This document shows, piece after piece, positions 63,501 to 64,000 of a stretch of 64,000 bases of DNA. Position 1 is the first letter of the stretch. The number at the start of each line of letters is the position of its first letter. The notes under the pieces are model-generated. The model was not told the origin of the DNA. It saw only the letters and a program-made list of their open reading frames with translations, and made no database searches. The position numbers were made by a program, and so were the translations under genes. The DNA is from Rallus limicola (lineage: Eukaryota; Chordata; Aves; Gruiformes; Rallidae). The stretch is from assembly GCA_022605955.1 (NCBI GenBank), contig JAKCOZ010000012.1:21733015-21797014 (forward strand), given 5' to 3'.

Positions 63501-64000
63501 TTTTCAGAAAACACTATGGTTCCAGGTATGAAGACAGTTACTATACCTTGATCCAGTAATTGGACACCCCCAAAGTATGCATCTCTGACACTAATTCTGT
63601 CAGCCCAGTGTATTGAACTTTCTGGGTCAAAAATTAGAGAGCACATCAATAATCTCAACTGTTGACATAAAGTAGACAGAGCAAAGTATAAATATTTATT
63701 CTTTCGGTGAAATCTTTGAATGTTAGTGTAAAAGAAATCTTTAAATAGAAAAGCAATTCTTTCTTCACTAACTGTGGTGTATTTAATCACTGAAAACATT
63801 TCTTTGTGTTACAGTATTCCAGAGTACATTTGAGGTTTTATATAAAACTACTGAAAAAAGTTTCTAAATTTTGAAGCACAAGTTTCAGATAAAATTTGCT
63901 AAGAACAATATATCCAAATTCCCCCTGAAGTCCTTCTTGCAGCTCCTCTGGTAGGAGGAAGTCACCATAAAAATTACCATCCTCCAAAACTGGTAACTTG
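60540..64000. other. Non-coding stretch, no gene recognised
   Basis: It contains a 36-base purine tract (60,955-60,990). A 192-codon minus-strand frame (63,221-63,799, true ATG) is the second longest in the window. It has hydrophobic stretches but no domain I recognise, AT-driven codon choice and no clear splice sites, so it is not called as a gene. A GC-richer patch lies at 61,240-61,390. Confidence 0.55.
60955..60990 (+). repeat. 36-base A/G-only purine tract
   Basis: Uninterrupted purines, mostly A with single G, immediately after AGAT. Low-complexity sequence. Confidence 0.9.

Noticed and set aside
1..64000. Impression of strand asymmetry (A over T, C over G on the plus strand) that would imply minus-strand transcription across the window
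   Set aside because: Sixteen lines spread across the window (960 bases) gave A 298, T 272, G 195, C 195: no G/C skew and only a slight A excess, so no direction can be inferred.

Overview
This window reads as vertebrate nuclear DNA, most likely from a bird. Sixteen 60-base lines spread across it (960 bases) counted 298 A, 272 T, 195 G and 195 C, about 41% GC. CpG is scarce through most of it. Only two clear interspersed repeats stand out, and both are 3' tails of CR1 LINEs ending in the avian-type ATTCTATGATTCTA motif. A few fragments resemble the ancient CORE-SINE/MIR family. I see no bacterial, organellar or viral gene organisation, no tRNA, rRNA or known microRNA, and no CRISPR array.

I recognise no named gene. 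Most open frames are short and look like chance. The window is best described as intergenic or intronic sequence with low repeat content, scattered simple repeats and several segments that may be regulatory or exonic.

Layout: 1-10 kb is plain AT-rich sequence with small palindromes. A CR1 tail lies at 10.04-10.18 kb. At 12.8-13.1 kb a strong tandem splice acceptor leads into a 108-codon plus-strand frame. Two CpG-enriched segments follow, at 18.96-19.68 kb and 21.42-22.2 kb. The second holds a 194-codon minus-strand frame cut by a consensus splice donor, and beside it an 80-codon plus-strand frame that opens exactly at a splice acceptor. From 22.3 to 32.8 kb there are simple repeats and a MIR-like element. 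A possible plus-strand exon lies at 32.9-33.0 kb and a 40-bp tandem duplication at 34.0-34.1 kb. The second CR1 tail is at 50.7 kb, and an AT-rich, possibly conserved block lies at 56.4-56.9 kb.

The most distinctive structure is a 133-bp fold-back at 60,407-60,539, with two arms of about 58-62 bases that match 51 of 58 positions around a 13-base loop. The features are not linked into a pathway. The exon calls are splice-motif and open-frame inferences that need RNA-seq or cross-species alignment to confirm.
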